The translations under genes were made by a program, and so were the position numbers. A model generated the notes under the pieces. It did no database searches. It was not told where the DNA came from and worked only from the letters and a program-made list of their open reading frames with translations. From Thalassococcus profundi (GTDB lineage Bacteria; Pseudomonadota; Alphaproteobacteria; Rhodobacterales; Rhodobacteraceae): 64,000 nucleotides of DNA. Shown piece after piece: positions 1 through 10,235 of the stretch. The first letter of the stretch is position 1; every line of letters starts with the position of its first letter. The stretch covers positions 62,001 to 126,000 of the forward strand of contig NZ_QPMK01000014.1 of the NCBI RefSeq assembly GCF_003344785.1, in the 5' to 3' direction.

Positions 1-2
1 AT

Positions 3-515
3 CTGACGGTCGGCGACCGCGTGCTGACCCGCGACGACGGCCCGCAGCCGATCCGCTGGATCGGCCATACCACCACCCGCGCGGTCGGCGCCTTCGCCCC
101 GATCCGCATCCGCGCCGGCACGCTGCACAACGTCAACGACCTCGTGGTCAGCCCCGACCACCGGCTCTTCATCTACCAGCGCACCGACCGGCTGGGCGCG
201 GGCCGGCCCGAGCTGCTGGTCAAGGCGCGGCATCTGATCAACGGCGACACCGTGGTGCGGCAATCGGGCGGCTTCGTCGATTATTTCCAGATGCTCTTCG
301 ATCACCACCAGATCATCTACGCCGAGGGCATCGCGGCGGAATCGATGCTGGTCGACACCCGCACCCGCGCCGCGCTGCCGGAAGAGGTGAACGCCCGGCT
401 CGAGACGCTGATCCCCGGCCACCGCGCCAGCGGACACCGCGAGATCGAGGTGCAGGAATCGCTCTTGCGCCGGCCCGACGCCGCCGATCTTCTGCGCAAA
501 TCCTCCGGCGGTTGA
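3..515 (+). CDS. Hint-domain protein, C-terminal part (5' end outside window)
   Basis: The frame is open from base 3 to the stop at 513-515, so this is the C-terminal ~170 residues of a longer protein. It opens with GDRVLTRDDG and continues with PIRWIG, VSPDHRLFI, LVKARHLINGD and FDHHQIIYAEGIAAESM. That order is typical of the Hint (hedgehog/intein-like) domain found in large, often secreted, Rhodobacteraceae proteins. The HxxI/AEG segment is where Hint domains carry their conserved block near the C-terminus. The substrate or passenger domain lies upstream and cannot be seen. Autoprocessing is possible from the family but cannot be judged because the N-terminal catalytic residue is missing from the window. 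Confidence 0.75.
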   Translation: MTVGDRVLTRDDGPQPIRWIGHTTTRAVGAFAPIRIRAGTLHNVNDLVVSPDHRLFIYQRTDRLGAGRPELLVKARHLINGDTVVRQSGGFVDYFQMLFDHHQIIYAEGIAAESMLVDTRTRAALPEEVNARLETLIPGHRASGHREIEVQESLLRRPDAADLLRKSSGG

Positions 516-558
516 GGCCACAGCCTGACGCTGCTCGCGTTAGGTCTGAAGCAATAAG

Positions 559-603
559 CGCTGCGTGAAATCAAGTATTTCACAGCGACAAGAGATGCAT
601 CTC
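559..603. other. Hairpin plus 12-bp palindrome between convergent genes
   Basis: Between the two convergent stops there is a hairpin at 559-587: arms GTGAAAT (565-571) and ATTTCAC (577-583) around a 5-base loop, extended by CGCT/AGCG across a 2-base bulge. A perfect 12-bp palindrome, GAGATGCATCTC, follows at 592-603. Neither has a T-run on either strand, so this is not a canonical intrinsic terminator. It may still help end transcription in both directions. Confidence 0.45.
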
Positions 604-627
604 GCTTCAGGGCAAACGCAAATCGCC

Positions 628-1413
628 CTAGAACCGCATCACGTCCCGACGGTCCAGCACCGCGCGCACGGCACTCATCGCAGCCAGAGCCGAAGATCGC
701 GGATTGCCCTCCAGCGCCTGCCCCTCGATGCGAAACGACAACTCGCCAAAGGCGCCCTTGGCGTGGATTTCATGGATATTCGCGGTGGCCTCCGGGTCGG
801 CGATCAGCGTGACCGCCGTGGCATCGAACCCGATGCCCGCAAGCGCGACAGCCGCCGCGACATTGGCATTCTTTGGATAAAGCCGCGCCGCATCACGGGC
901 GGAGCCGTCGAAATGCACCGCCGCCCTGCCGTCCAGCGCCCCGAGGTCCAGAACCTTTTCGGCAGGCGATCCGACCCACCCCTGCGGCGGCTTGCGACCG
1001 ACATAGGTGACGCTGTCGAGCCCGCCAATCGCCGCCGCGCGCAGGGCATCCAGACCGCCGATGGCGCCGCTGCAAAGATGCAGAACGCCCCCGCCTTCCC
1101 GTGCGGCCTGCGTGAGCCGCGCGTGCAGGTCGGCATCAGCCAGCGCCCCCAGCGACAAGGTCACCAAGGGCAGCCCGTTGCCGAGGATCGCCAGGCCATG
1201 TGCAGACAGACCGCCGTGCCCGGCGCAATCGACCACCACGTCCGGCCTCGCGTCCCCGATCCCGGTCGCGACCGGGACGTCACCGAAAACCGATGCCGCC
1301 GCGTCTTCGCGCCCGGCCCGCGCGAGGATCATCGACAGCTGCGCCCCCTCGGACTCCAGCGCCCGCCCGACGTAAGCGGCAATCGCGCCGTATCCGATGA
1401 TCGCGACCTGCAT
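628..1413 (-). CDS. L-aspartate dehydrogenase (NadX/AspDH-like)
   Basis: A 261-aa protein of the AspDH family, which converts L-aspartate to iminoaspartate (or oxaloacetate) with NAD(P) and can start NAD synthesis. The N-terminus MQVAIIGYGAI is a Rossmann dinucleotide-binding loop. The C-terminal half carries the family blocks KNANVAAAVALAG (residues ~180-195) and a HEIHAKGAFG-like segment where the catalytic His is expected. I chose the ATG at 1413 because GGGGGAG lies 5-6 bases upstream; an in-frame ATG 18 bases earlier lacks such a site. It ends convergently with the Hint gene. No nadA or nadC is adjacent, so a role in NAD synthesis rather than aspartate breakdown is not shown by context. 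Confidence 0.82.
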   Translation of the reverse strand: MQVAIIGYGAIAAYVGRALESEGAQLSMILARAGREDAAASVFGDVPVATGIGDARPDVVVDCAGHGGLSAHGLAILGNGLPLVTLSLGALADADLHARLTQAAREGGGVLHLCSGAIGGLDALRAAAIGGLDSVTYVGRKPPQGWVGSPAEKVLDLGALDGRAAVHFDGSARDAARLYPKNANVAAAVALAGIGFDATAVTLIADPEATANIHEIHAKGAFGELSFRIEGQALEGNPRSSALAAMSAVRAVLDRRDVMRF

Positions 1414-1453
1414 GACTCTCCCCCGCGGCACAGACCTGCAGTATCGGCCGGCA

Positions 1454-1708
1454 TCAGTGGTTGCGCAATGCGGCGATCAACGCGTCCTTGTCCATGTCCG
1501 ACCGGCCCTCGATCTCCAGTTCCTGCGCCCGCTCATAGAGTTCGTCCTTGGTCCACTCCTCATAGGGTGGCGCCTTGCCGCCCTTCCTGGAGGGTTTCAT
1601 CCGGTCGTTGGCCTGCGCATTGGCGATGCGCGCCGCCTATTCCTTGCTGGCGCCCTGATCGCGCAGCGCCTGGTAGGTGTCTTCATCCTTGATCGACGGA
1701 TTCGGCAT
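1454..1708 (-). pseudogene. Small Rho_N/DUF7218-like protein gene interrupted by TAG
   Basis: Read through, this encodes 84 residues: MPNPSIKDEDTYQALRDQGASKE, a TAG at codon 24 (1639-1637), then AARIANAQAND, KKGGK-like basic residues, PYEEWTKDELYERA and a final LIAALRNH. The first half matches the small DUF7218-type family (SIKdexxYexLRxxGaSKEKAARIANA), and the second half is a Rho-termination-factor N-terminal-like helical motif. The stop sits where the family has Lys, so one base change (AAG to TAG at 1639) explains it. GGAG 8 bases upstream supports the ATG at 1708; an in-frame ATG at 1720 is also present. Frame and composition are normal on both sides of the stop, so the lesion is recent, a sequencing error, or read through. 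Confidence 0.7.
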
Positions 1709-1836
1709 GTCGTGCTCCATTTCGGCTGTTGGGTAGCTGCGCTGACAACCCCCGACCGCATGCTTGCGTTCCGAAATCGGGAACCGTTCCGGCGCCGGTC
1801 GCGTTCAAAATGCATGCCAAAGTGAAAGGTTTCCTC

Positions 1837-3447
1837 ATGCGCGCTGTCCTCGCCGGTCTCGGTCCCGTCTCGTTTAGTCTTGCCATTGCACTGGGGACCG
1901 CCGCGTCGGCGCAGAGTACGCAGGTCGGAGATACCGGGGATCAGAGTACGGAAGCGCAGGACATGGGAGACCGGAGCTCGGGGGGATCGGAGGACAGGAT
2001 CTCGCCGGACGATCGCGGCGCTTATCTCACCAACATCGCCGGCTGCACCCATTGCCACACCGCCCGCGACGGCCAGCCCTTCGCCGGCGGCCAGACCCTG
2101 GTGACGCCGTTTGGAAACCTGATCACGCCGAATATCACCCCGCATGAAACCGGCATCGGCGGCTGGACGCAGGAACAGTTTACGCGCGCCCTGCGCGAAG
2201 GTCTCAACGAAGAGGGCAAACCGCTCTATCCCGGCATGCCCTACGAATCCTATACCAAGATGAGCGATGAGGATGTCGCGGCGATCTGGTCCTATGTCTC
2301 CACCGTCGAACCGGTCGACAACGAGGTCGAGACGGTGCAGTTGCCGTTTCCCTACAACGTCCGCTCTGCTGTCGAAGTCTGGCAGTCGATGTATTTCGAA
2401 CCGGGCCGGTTCGAGCCCGACCCCGATCACGACGCACAGACGCAGCGCGGCGCCTACCTTGTGGAGGCACTGGCCCATTGCGGCACCTGCCACACGCCGC
2501 GCAACGCCATGGGCGCGAAGATCGAGTCGCGGCGTTTCCAGGGCGCATCGGCCGAGCAATGGTACGCCCCCGATATCAGCAAGGGCCCGAATTCCGTGCT
2601 GACGAAGTGGAACGAGGAAGACCTGATCGGCTTCCTGTCGGACGAGCACTCGCGCAACATCCCCGCCTTCGGGCCGATGAGCCAGATGACCAACAGCCTG
2701 TCCAAGGCCACGCCCGAGGATGTGGCGGCCATCGCGCATTACATGCTGAACGCCCAGCCCGAGCCGGAAGACACAGTGACGGTGGACATCGAACCGCTTC
2801 CCGCCGATGTCGCAAGCCTCGGCGCCAGCGTCTTCGCCTCCAATTGCCAGAGTTGTCACAGCGAGACCGGCGAAGGCAAACCCGGCGTCGCCGCCAATCT
2901 CGTGAACAACGGCGGTGTGGTCGCGCAGTCTCCTAACAACGTCATCTCGGTCCTGTTGCAGGGCATCGCCCCCAATGACGACTACGGCGTCATGCCGAGC
3001 TTTGCCGACACCCTGAGCGACGAAGAACTGGCCGCGGTCGCCAACCACGTGCGCCGCAGCTGGGGCAACGAAGGCCCGGAACTGGCCACGCCGTCGCTGG
3101 TCGACAGGCTGCGCGCCCAGAACCCCGAACCCGAGGGCGCGGTGGACCTCGCCGTCAACTGCCGCTCGGTGTCGGACGAGGCGCTGACCGACGACCTCAA
3201 AACCGCCCTGTCGGAGCGCGCGCAGGATCCGTCGGACGACGCTGCGAGCCTGTCCGAGACCGCCGCCGCCTTCGTCGCGGCCCGCCCCGAGATGACGCGC
3301 GACGAACGGCTGCTGTCGTTGGGGGCGCTCTACTGCCGCGAACTGGCCATCGCCAATCCAGGTATGGCCGAAGACGACTTCCTGTCAGCCAATCTCAGCT
3401 TCATGGAAGACGCCTCCGCGGCGCTGAGCGACGGCCCGCGGGACTAG
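1837..3447 (+). CDS. Triheme cytochrome c
   Basis: A 536-aa exported electron carrier. It has a signal peptide (MRAVLAGLGPVSFSLA, cleavage near ASAQ) and three heme-binding CxxCH motifs: CTHCH at residue 70, CGTCH at 215 and CQSCH at 337. This spacing resembles the triheme subunit of membrane-bound alcohol, aldehyde or sorbitol dehydrogenases, which passes electrons to quinone or the terminal oxidase. A further ~130-residue C-terminal part has no heme motif and contains two Cys. The ATG at 1837 was chosen because AAAGGT precedes it by 6 bases and the signal peptide starts there; in-frame ATGs at 1729 and 1810 have no such site. No flavin or quinoprotein dehydrogenase partner is adjacent. Confidence 0.8.
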   Translation: MRAVLAGLGPVSFSLAIALGTAASAQSTQVGDTGDQSTEAQDMGDRSSGGSEDRISPDDRGAYLTNIAGCTHCHTARDGQPFAGGQTLVTPFGNLITPNITPHETGIGGWTQEQFTRALREGLNEEGKPLYPGMPYESYTKMSDEDVAAIWSYVSTVEPVDNEVETVQLPFPYNVRSAVEVWQSMYFEPGRFEPDPDHDAQTQRGAYLVEALAHCGTCHTPRNAMGAKIESRRFQGASAEQWYAPDISKGPNSVLTKWNEEDLIGFLSDEHSRNIPAFGPMSQMTNSLSKATPEDVAAIAHYMLNAQPEPEDTVTVDIEPLPADVASLGASVFASNCQSCHSETGEGKPGVAANLVNNGGVVAQSPNNVISVLLQGIAPNDDYGVMPSFADTLSDEELAAVANHVRRSWGNEGPELATPSLVDRLRAQNPEPEGAVDLAVNCRSVSDEALTDDLKTALSERAQDPSDDAASLSETAAAFVAARPEMTRDERLLSLGALYCRELAIANPGMAEDDFLSANLSFMEDASAALSDGPRD

Positions 3448-3491
3448 CGGCATTCTTGCAAAGGCATGAGCGCGGGCCTATACGCGCGCTC

Positions 3492-5099
<1,608 letters not shown>

Positions 5100-5115
5100 G
5101 ACGGGCCATCCGGCA

Positions 5116-5216
5116 TTGGGGGGCCAGCCCCCCCAAACCCCCCGGAGGTTTATCGGCAAGATGAAGCAGGGGCGCGGCGCTCCATCTTCATCTTGCCAAA
5201 AAACTCCCGCCGGAGG
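5116..5216. repeat. Intergenic inverted repeat with GGCAAGATGAAG core
   Basis: This holds a G6/C6 hairpin (5118-5133, loop CCAG), then CCCCCGGAGG and the 12-mer GGCAAGATGAAG (5155-5166). The exact reverse complement CTTCATCTTGCC follows at 5186-5197, then CTCCCGCCGGAGG. The two arms form a long imperfect stem. A 28-base stretch ending in the 12-mer (5139-5166) recurs at 50686-50713, and the reverse arm recurs at 13454-13485. The rest of the 271-base gap before the glycosyltransferase holds nothing I recognise. Confidence 0.75.
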
Positions 5217-5370
5217 CTTCCGGCGATTGCCGGTAATGCGACCGCCGGACCGGCTCGTCACCTCTGCAAAGGGCGTGCCACAGCCTCGGGCTGTGGCGCA
5301 TAAGGCGCGCGCGGCACGCGCGCTCCGCCGGATCAATTGCCTTGGCGTGAAAGACGGCTACTCTGCGCCC

Positions 5371-7110
5371 ATGAACAGCGACGCGTCCACCTATCCCGGC
5401 GGGTTTTCCGCCATCCTGACCCAGATGGAGGGGCGGCGCGGCGCTGTCGATCACGGCCCCGGCGAAGGTCTGCCGCCGCTGGACCTCGACCTTGCCCCGC
5501 TCTGCACCCGGATCGTGCAGGACCCCGAAACCGATCCCGCCGAGGCCACGGAGTCGCGCACCGGCTATGCCCGCAAGCGCCGGGCGCTGCGCGCGGAATT
5601 CACCGGGCTGTCGGAGCTGGCCTGTCTCAACGGGTTGCTCATCGCGCATCTGCGCAAGCGCGAGCAGCCGCCGCAGACCGCGCCGCTCTTCCGCCGTCTC
5701 TGGACCGAGCAGTCGGCGCACCTGCTGGGCCAGCTCAACCCGCGCTGGCTGGTGTCCTCGATCACCACCTTCGGCGATCACCCGGCCAATGCGGTGCAGC
5801 GCTCGGTCGGCCTGTCGCTGACCGTGCTCTTCGGGATGATGAAGCTCTACGAATCCGAGCGGGTGTTCTCCGGCCTCACACCCGACCGTGCCTTCCCGCT
5901 CGACGGCAAGGTCAAGGCGCGGCTGCCGATGGAGATGGATGCCTATTCGATCACCAATGGCGGGCTCGACGTCAACCTTCTGGGGCGGCTCTGGATCGAG
6001 GCCGGCGAGGATGCCGCCGTCGCGCCGCTGGCGCGGCACCTGCTCGACATGCTGATCCGCGACGACCGCACCCTGTTTCGCCGCCTCGCCACCATGCGCC
6101 AGCGCAAGACCCGCCGCGAGCCGCCGAAAAAGGCCAAGCCGCGCAACATTGCGCCCGTCGCCGCGCGGGCGCAGGCGCGTGACCCCGAGGCGCTGCGCTG
6201 GGGCCTTGTCACCACGCTCAAGGCGCCGCTGCGCGAGGCGGCGCGCTTCGCCGCGCATCACCTGGAACTGGGCGCACATGCGCTGCATCTCTATCTCGAT
6301 GCGCCAGAACCCGAGACCGTCGCCTTCCTCGACCGTCACCCGCGCATCCATATCACCCAGTGCACCGATGGCTGGTGGCGCGAGATCGGCAAGCCGCGGC
6401 CCGAGGCGCACCAGCTGCGCCAGGCCCATAACGCCACACGCGCCTTGCGCGACACGGCCGGGACACTCGACTGGCTGGGGCACATCGATGTCGATGAATA
6501 CCTGCTGCCCGACACGCCCCTGCCGCGGTTGCTGGCCGCCATCGACCCGTCCCACGCCGCCGCCCGTGTCCAGCCGGCCGAGGCCCTCGCCGATGGCGGC
6601 GGGCAGCATTTCAAGCTCACGCACAAGGCCGCCGACCAGCGCAAGGCGGTGGTGCAGGACATCTATCCCACCTTCGGGATGCACCTCTACGGCGGGTTTC
6701 TCAGCCATCACTCGGGCAAGATCTTCGCCCGCCCCGGCATTCCCGAGACGCGGCTCGGCATCCACGCGCTCAAATACCGCGGCGAGGAAGCCACCAATGC
6801 GACGCTGCTGCGGGGCCTCTACCTGGGCCATTTCCACGCGCCCAGCTGGGACCATTTCCGCAGCCATTTCGACTTCCGCCGCAGCAAGGGGTCCTACCGC
6901 GACCGGGCCGAACGCGACAAGACCGAGCTCTCGGACATCCTGGCCTTCCTCGCCGAAGAAGAGGGCGACGAAGGGCTCAGAATGTTCTTCGACGAGGTTT
7001 GCGCCGACACGCCGGATTTGCGCGCGCGGCTGGCGGCGCATGGCATGCTGCTCACGCGCGAGATGGACCGCGACGCCGCCGTGGCCCGCGTCTTCGGGGC
7101 GCTGCCGTGA
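5371..7110 (+). CDS. Glycosyltransferase family 2-type protein with extra N-terminal domain
   Basis: A 579-aa soluble protein. Residues ~276-560 are a Glyco_tranf_2_4-like domain: RWGLVTTLKAPLREA at its start, DGWWREIGKP, and the metal/nucleotide-sugar motif HIDVDE with Asp373 and Asp375. The first ~270 residues, rich in Leu and Arg, are a domain I do not recognise; it contains an NPRWLVSSITTFGDHPANA stretch and is absent from the next gene. Acceptor and donor are unknown; relatives in Rhodobacteraceae are presumed to act on surface or storage glycans. I chose the ATG at 5371, after the repeat-rich gap, because residues encoded upstream look non-coding. Its stop overlaps the start of the paralogue downstream. 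Confidence 0.72.
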   Translation: MNSDASTYPGGFSAILTQMEGRRGAVDHGPGEGLPPLDLDLAPLCTRIVQDPETDPAEATESRTGYARKRRALRAEFTGLSELACLNGLLIAHLRKREQPPQTAPLFRRLWTEQSAHLLGQLNPRWLVSSITTFGDHPANAVQRSVGLSLTVLFGMMKLYESERVFSGLTPDRAFPLDGKVKARLPMEMDAYSITNGGLDVNLLGRLWIEAGEDAAVAPLARHLLDMLIRDDRTLFRRLATMRQRKTRREPPKKAKPRNIAPVAARAQARDPEALRWGLVTTLKAPLREAARFAAHHLELGAHALHLYLDAPEPETVAFLDRHPRIHITQCTDGWWREIGKPRPEAHQLRQAHNATRALRDTAGTLDWLGHIDVDEYLLPDTPLPRLLAAIDPSHAAARVQPAEALADGGGQHFKLTHKAADQRKAVVQDIYPTFGMHLYGGFLSHHSGKIFARPGIPETRLGIHALKYRGEEATNATLLRGLYLGHFHAPSWDHFRSHFDFRRSKGSYRDRAERDKTELSDILAFLAEEEGDEGLRMFFDEVCADTPDLRARLAAHGMLLTREMDRDAAVARVFGALP

Positions 7111-8060
7111 CCCGCTGGGGGATCGTCTCGACCATCAAGGCACCGCTGGCCGAGATCGTCGATTTCGCCGCCTGGCACCTCGATGCCGGGGCGGCGCATC
7201 TCTACATCTACCTCGACGAGGACGTGCCCGACACGCAGGCCGCGCTGAATGCCCATCCCGCGATCACCGCCCTGCACACCGATGCCGCCTGGTGGGACAA
7301 GCGCGGCGGCCGGCCGGAAAAGCACCAGGTGCGCCAGTCCGTCAATGCCCGCCACGCCAACAACCGGTTCGTGAACAAGGACAGCCCGGGGCTCGACTGG
7401 CTCGCCCATATCGACGTCGATGAATTCCTGATCTCCGACATCCCCATCGCAGAGCATCTTGCAAGCCTCGCGCCCGAAACGCTCTGCGCCCGGGTGCGCC
7501 CGATGGAGGCCCTGCAAAGCGACGGACCAGCGCATGTGTTCAAGGCCTTTCACCTGCCCCAGGCGGCCCGCCAGCGCGCCGCCGAAACCTGCTTTCCCAC
7601 CTGGAGCGCACATCTCTCGGGCGGGTTCCTGAGCCACGTGGCCGGCAAGCTCTTCTTTCGAACCGGGCTCAAGGGATTGCAGATCAGGATTCACAACATC
7701 ACCCTCGATGATGCGCAGAACCCCGGCCAGGTCGAACTGCCGCAGGTCGCGCTGGCGCATATGCATGCAGCAAGCTGGGACCGGTTCATCGCCGCCTACC
7801 GGTTCCGGCTGGCCCGCGGGTCCTACCGGGCCGAGCTCAAGCCGCAGGTGCGCGGCACGGGGTCGCAAAACCTGCACGATCTCTTGCGCGGGATCGAGGC
7901 GGAAGGCGGCGAGCCGGCCCTGCGCGCCTTCTACGACGAAGTCGGTACCGCGACACCCGCCTTGTGTGCGCGCCTCGAAAGAGAAGGGCTGTTGCGCCGG
8001 TTGGACCTGAAGCTTCCTGAACGGCGCGCGCGGCATTTTCCGGACATCGCGACCGCGTGA
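7107..8060 (+). CDS. Glycosyltransferase family 2-type protein, paralogue of the preceding gene
   Basis: A 317-aa protein made only of the Glyco_tranf_2_4-like domain. It begins RWGIVSTIKAPLAEI, closely matching RWGLVTTLKAPLREA in the gene before it, and carries HIDVDE with Asp103 and Asp105. The start is a GTG at 7107 inside the GTGA overlap with the preceding stop, so the two are translationally coupled and probably arose by tandem duplication. The conserved domain begins right at this GTG, which supports the choice. Substrate unknown. A 223-base gap follows that carries the promoter of the helicase gene. Confidence 0.75.
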   Translation: MTRWGIVSTIKAPLAEIVDFAAWHLDAGAAHLYIYLDEDVPDTQAALNAHPAITALHTDAAWWDKRGGRPEKHQVRQSVNARHANNRFVNKDSPGLDWLAHIDVDEFLISDIPIAEHLASLAPETLCARVRPMEALQSDGPAHVFKAFHLPQAARQRAAETCFPTWSAHLSGGFLSHVAGKLFFRTGLKGLQIRIHNITLDDAQNPGQVELPQVALAHMHAASWDRFIAAYRFRLARGSYRAELKPQVRGTGSQNLHDLLRGIEAEGGEPALRAFYDEVGTATPALCARLEREGLLRRLDLKLPERRARHFPDIATA

Positions 8061-8154
8061 CCTCGGACACGCGACAATCGAGGTGATTTTCACCGATTGC
8101 GGCCTATGTCCAGCCATGTATCGTATCAGTTTTGCAACCGAATGTCCGGTTACG

Positions 8155-8183
8155 TTGACGCTTTCCCGGGTTTTCTATACAAG
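8155..8183 (+). promoter_or_regulatory. Probable sigma-70 promoter for the DEAD-box helicase
   Basis: TTGACG (8155-8160) and TACAAG (8178-8183) are separated by 17 bases, matching 5/6 and 4/6 of the consensus. The helicase start codon lies about 100 bases further on, leaving a 5' leader of roughly 95 bases. Long leaders are common on cold-inducible helicase mRNAs, but nothing here proves cold control. Confidence 0.45.
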
Positions 8184-8283
8184 CCGCGCACGGGTCACAG
8201 ATGTGGATAACCACAGGGCCGTCCGGGCCTGACCCTCCAACCAGACGTACGGGCCAGATCGTGTCCGTAAGTATCGGATACAG

Positions 8284-9738
8284 ATGACAAAATTCTCTGA
8301 CCTGAACTTGAACCCCAAGGTTCTCAAAGCCATCGAAGAAGCCGGATACGAGTCTCCGACCCCGATCCAGGCCGGTGCGATTCCGCCTGCTCTCGAAGGA
8401 CGGGACGTGCTGGGCATCGCGCAGACCGGCACCGGCAAGACGGCAAGCTTTACCCTGCCGATGATCACCATGCTGGCCCGCGGCCGCGCCCGCGCACGGA
8501 TGCCGCGCAGCCTGGTGCTCTGCCCGACGCGCGAACTGGCCGCGCAGGTGGCGGAAAACTTCGACACCTATGCCAAGCACGTGAAGCTGACCAAGGCGCT
8601 GCTCATCGGAGGCGTCAGCTTCAAGGAGCAGGACCAGCTCATCGACAAGGGCGTCGACGTGCTGATCGCGACGCCGGGCCGCCTGCTCGACCATTTCGAG
8701 CGCGGCAAGCTGATCCTGTCGGACGTCAAGGTCATGGTGGTGGACGAAGCCGACCGGATGCTCGACATGGGCTTCATCCCGGATATCGAGAAGATCTTCG
8801 GCCTGACGCCATTCACCCGCCAGACGCTGTTCTTCTCCGCCACCATGGCATCCGAGATCGAGCGCATCACCAACACCTTCCTCAGCAATCCCGCCCGGAT
8901 CGAGGTCGCCCGCCAGGCCACCGCCTCGGAGACCATCCAGCAGGGCGTGGTCATGTTCAAGGGCTCGCGCCGCGACCGCGAGGCCAGCGAAAAGCGCAAG
9001 GTGCTGCGCATGCTGATCGACAACGAAGGCGACACATGCACAAACGCGATCATCTTCTGCAACCGCAAGGTGGATGTGGATATCGTCGCGAAATCGCTCA
9101 AGAAATATGGCTATGACGCGGCCCCGATCCACGGCGATCTGGACCAGTCGCAGCGCACCCGCACGCTCGACGGCTTCCGCGCCGGCGACCTGCGGTTCCT
9201 CGTGGCCTCGGACGTCGCGGCGCGCGGGCTCGACGTGCCCGCGGTCAGCCACGTGTTCAACTTCGACGTGCCCAGCCATGCCGAGGATTACGTGCACCGC
9301 ATCGGCCGCACGGGCCGCGCCGGCCGCGACGGCAAGGCGCTGATGATCTGCGTGCCGAAGGACGAAAAGAACTTCGACGATATCGAGAAGCTGATCCAGA
9401 AGCCGATCCCGCGTCTTGAGAACCCGCTGCAATCCGGCGCGCCCACCGGAGAGCCCGAAGACGACGGTTCCACCGCCGCAGAAAAGCCCAAGCGCAGCCG
9501 GTCACGGTCGCGCAAGAGCACGCCCAAGTCCGACGCGGCCCCCGCCGCGAAAGAGCAGGCGGCGCCCGAGACCGTTTCCGCCGAGGCCCCGAAAAAATCT
9601 GAAAAATCCGACCAGGGCGGCTCCCAGGACCGTGGGCGCGGCGGATCGAACCGCGGCCGCGACACAAAGGTCGTCGGCATGGGCGACCACTTGCCCAGCT
9701 TCATCGCGCTCAGCTTCGAGGATCGCCGGGCAAGCTGA
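8284..9738 (+). CDS. DEAD-box ATP-dependent RNA helicase (RhlE/CsdA-like)
   Basis: A 484-aa helicase that unwinds structured RNA in ribosome assembly or mRNA decay. Motifs occur in order: Q motif (PTPIQ), motif I AQTGTGKT (residues 46-53), PTRELA (81-86), TPGR, DEAD (154-157), SAT, ARGLDVP and [11 protein letters not shown]. After about residue 380 comes a low-complexity tail rich in Lys, Arg, Ser and Ala with [11 protein letters not shown], the usual basic RNA-binding tail. The closest family by layout is RhlE. The gene stands alone with its own promoter and terminator. RNase J is encoded nearby on the other strand, but no link is shown. Confidence 0.92.
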   Translation: MTKFSDLNLNPKVLKAIEEAGYESPTPIQAGAIPPALEGRDVLGIAQTGTGKTASFTLPMITMLARGRARARMPRSLVLCPTRELAAQVAENFDTYAKHVKLTKALLIGGVSFKEQDQLIDKGVDVLIATPGRLLDHFERGKLILSDVKVMVVDEADRMLDMGFIPDIEKIFGLTPFTRQTLFFSATMASEIERITNTFLSNPARIEVARQATASETIQQGVVMFKGSRRDREASEKRKVLRMLIDNEGDTCTNAIIFCNRKVDVDIVAKSLKKYGYDAAPIHGDLDQSQRTRTLDGFRAGDLRFLVASDVAARGLDVPAVSHVFNFDVPSHAEDYVHRIGRTGRAGRDGKALMICVPKDEKNFDDIEKLIQKPIPRLENPLQSGAPTGEPEDDGSTAAEKPKRSRSRSRKSTPKSDAAPAAKEQAAPETVSAEAPKKSEKSDQGGSQDRGRGGSNRGRDTKVVGMGDHLPSFIALSFEDRRAS

Positions 9739-9764
9739 TCTCGAAGCACTCCGCTCGAATACGC

Positions 9765-9794
9765 CGCCGGCCCGCACCACGGGCCGGCGTTTTT
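9765..9794 (+). terminator. Intrinsic terminator of the helicase gene
   Basis: A perfect 10-bp GC stem (CGCCGGCCCG / CGGGCCGGCG) with the 5-base loop CACCA is followed at once by TTTTT (9790-9794). It lies 27 bases after the helicase stop. Confidence 0.9.
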
Positions 9795-9861
9795 GCGTCA
9801 GCCGTTCACCGAATCGCCGCTCTGCCCTACCCTTTCGCGATTATCGGAAAAGGGTTCGCAG

Positions 9862-10080
9862 ATGCCGTCCATGGAAATCCAGGTGCTCGAAGGCGTATTC
9901 GATGCAGAGGAAAAAGCGCAGATCATCACCCGCGTGACCGAGGCATTCGCCTCCGTCGCGGGACAGACCATCGCCGGCGGCCTGTCGGTCCGGATCCAGG
10001 AAATCCGAAGCGGCGCCTGGGGCTACGGCGGCACGGTCCTCAGCACCGAAGACGCGCTGGCGATGAAGGCCCGGGGCTGA
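9862..10080 (+). CDS. Tautomerase family protein (4-oxalocrotonate tautomerase-like)
   Basis: A 72-aa protein. After removal of Met, Pro is the first residue (MPSMEIQVLEGVF), which is the catalytic base of 4-oxalocrotonate tautomerase-type enzymes. The rest fits the small beta-alpha-beta fold: DAEEKAQIITRVTEA as the helix, then LSVRIQEIRSGAWGYGG. Length is slightly above the usual ~62 residues. The ATG at 9862 is supported by the need for Pro next to Met and by AAAAGGG upstream. Nearby genes give no pathway, so the physiological substrate is unknown. Confidence 0.8.
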   Translation: MPSMEIQVLEGVFDAEEKAQIITRVTEAFASVAGQTIAGGLSVRIQEIRSGAWGYGGTVLSTEDALAMKARG

Positions 10081-10121
10081 CGCTTCTGCCCTTCTCCGGT
10101 TTTCAATAACCCTCGGGGGAC

Positions 10122-10220
10122 GGAGCGAAGCCTGCTTCGCTCCGGGGGGCAGAGCCCCCCAAAATCAAAACTGCGGGACAGAGCCCCCTAAAACAAAACT
10201 GTGGGGCAGAGCCCCCCAAT
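10122..10220. repeat. Cluster of hairpin repeats (GGGGCTCTGCCCC type) downstream of rnj
   Basis: First a perfect 9-bp hairpin (GGAGCGAAG, loop CCTG, CTTCGCTCC; 10122-10143). Then three imperfect ~28-base units each hold a G-run, CAGAG, a C-run and an A-rich spacer (AAAATCAAAACTG, then AAAACAAAACTG): about 10144-10173, 10174-10201 and 10202-10220. On the minus strand each reads GGGGGGCTCTGCCCC followed by a spacer with TTTTG. They lie just past the rnj stop on its strand and could act as terminators. Confidence 0.75.
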
Positions 10221-10235
10221 TCAAGAAACGGCCGC

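Noticed and set aside
10144-10220. Possible small CRISPR array
   Set aside because: The three units are palindromic, spaced by near-identical A-rich sequence rather than unique spacers, and no cas gene is present.
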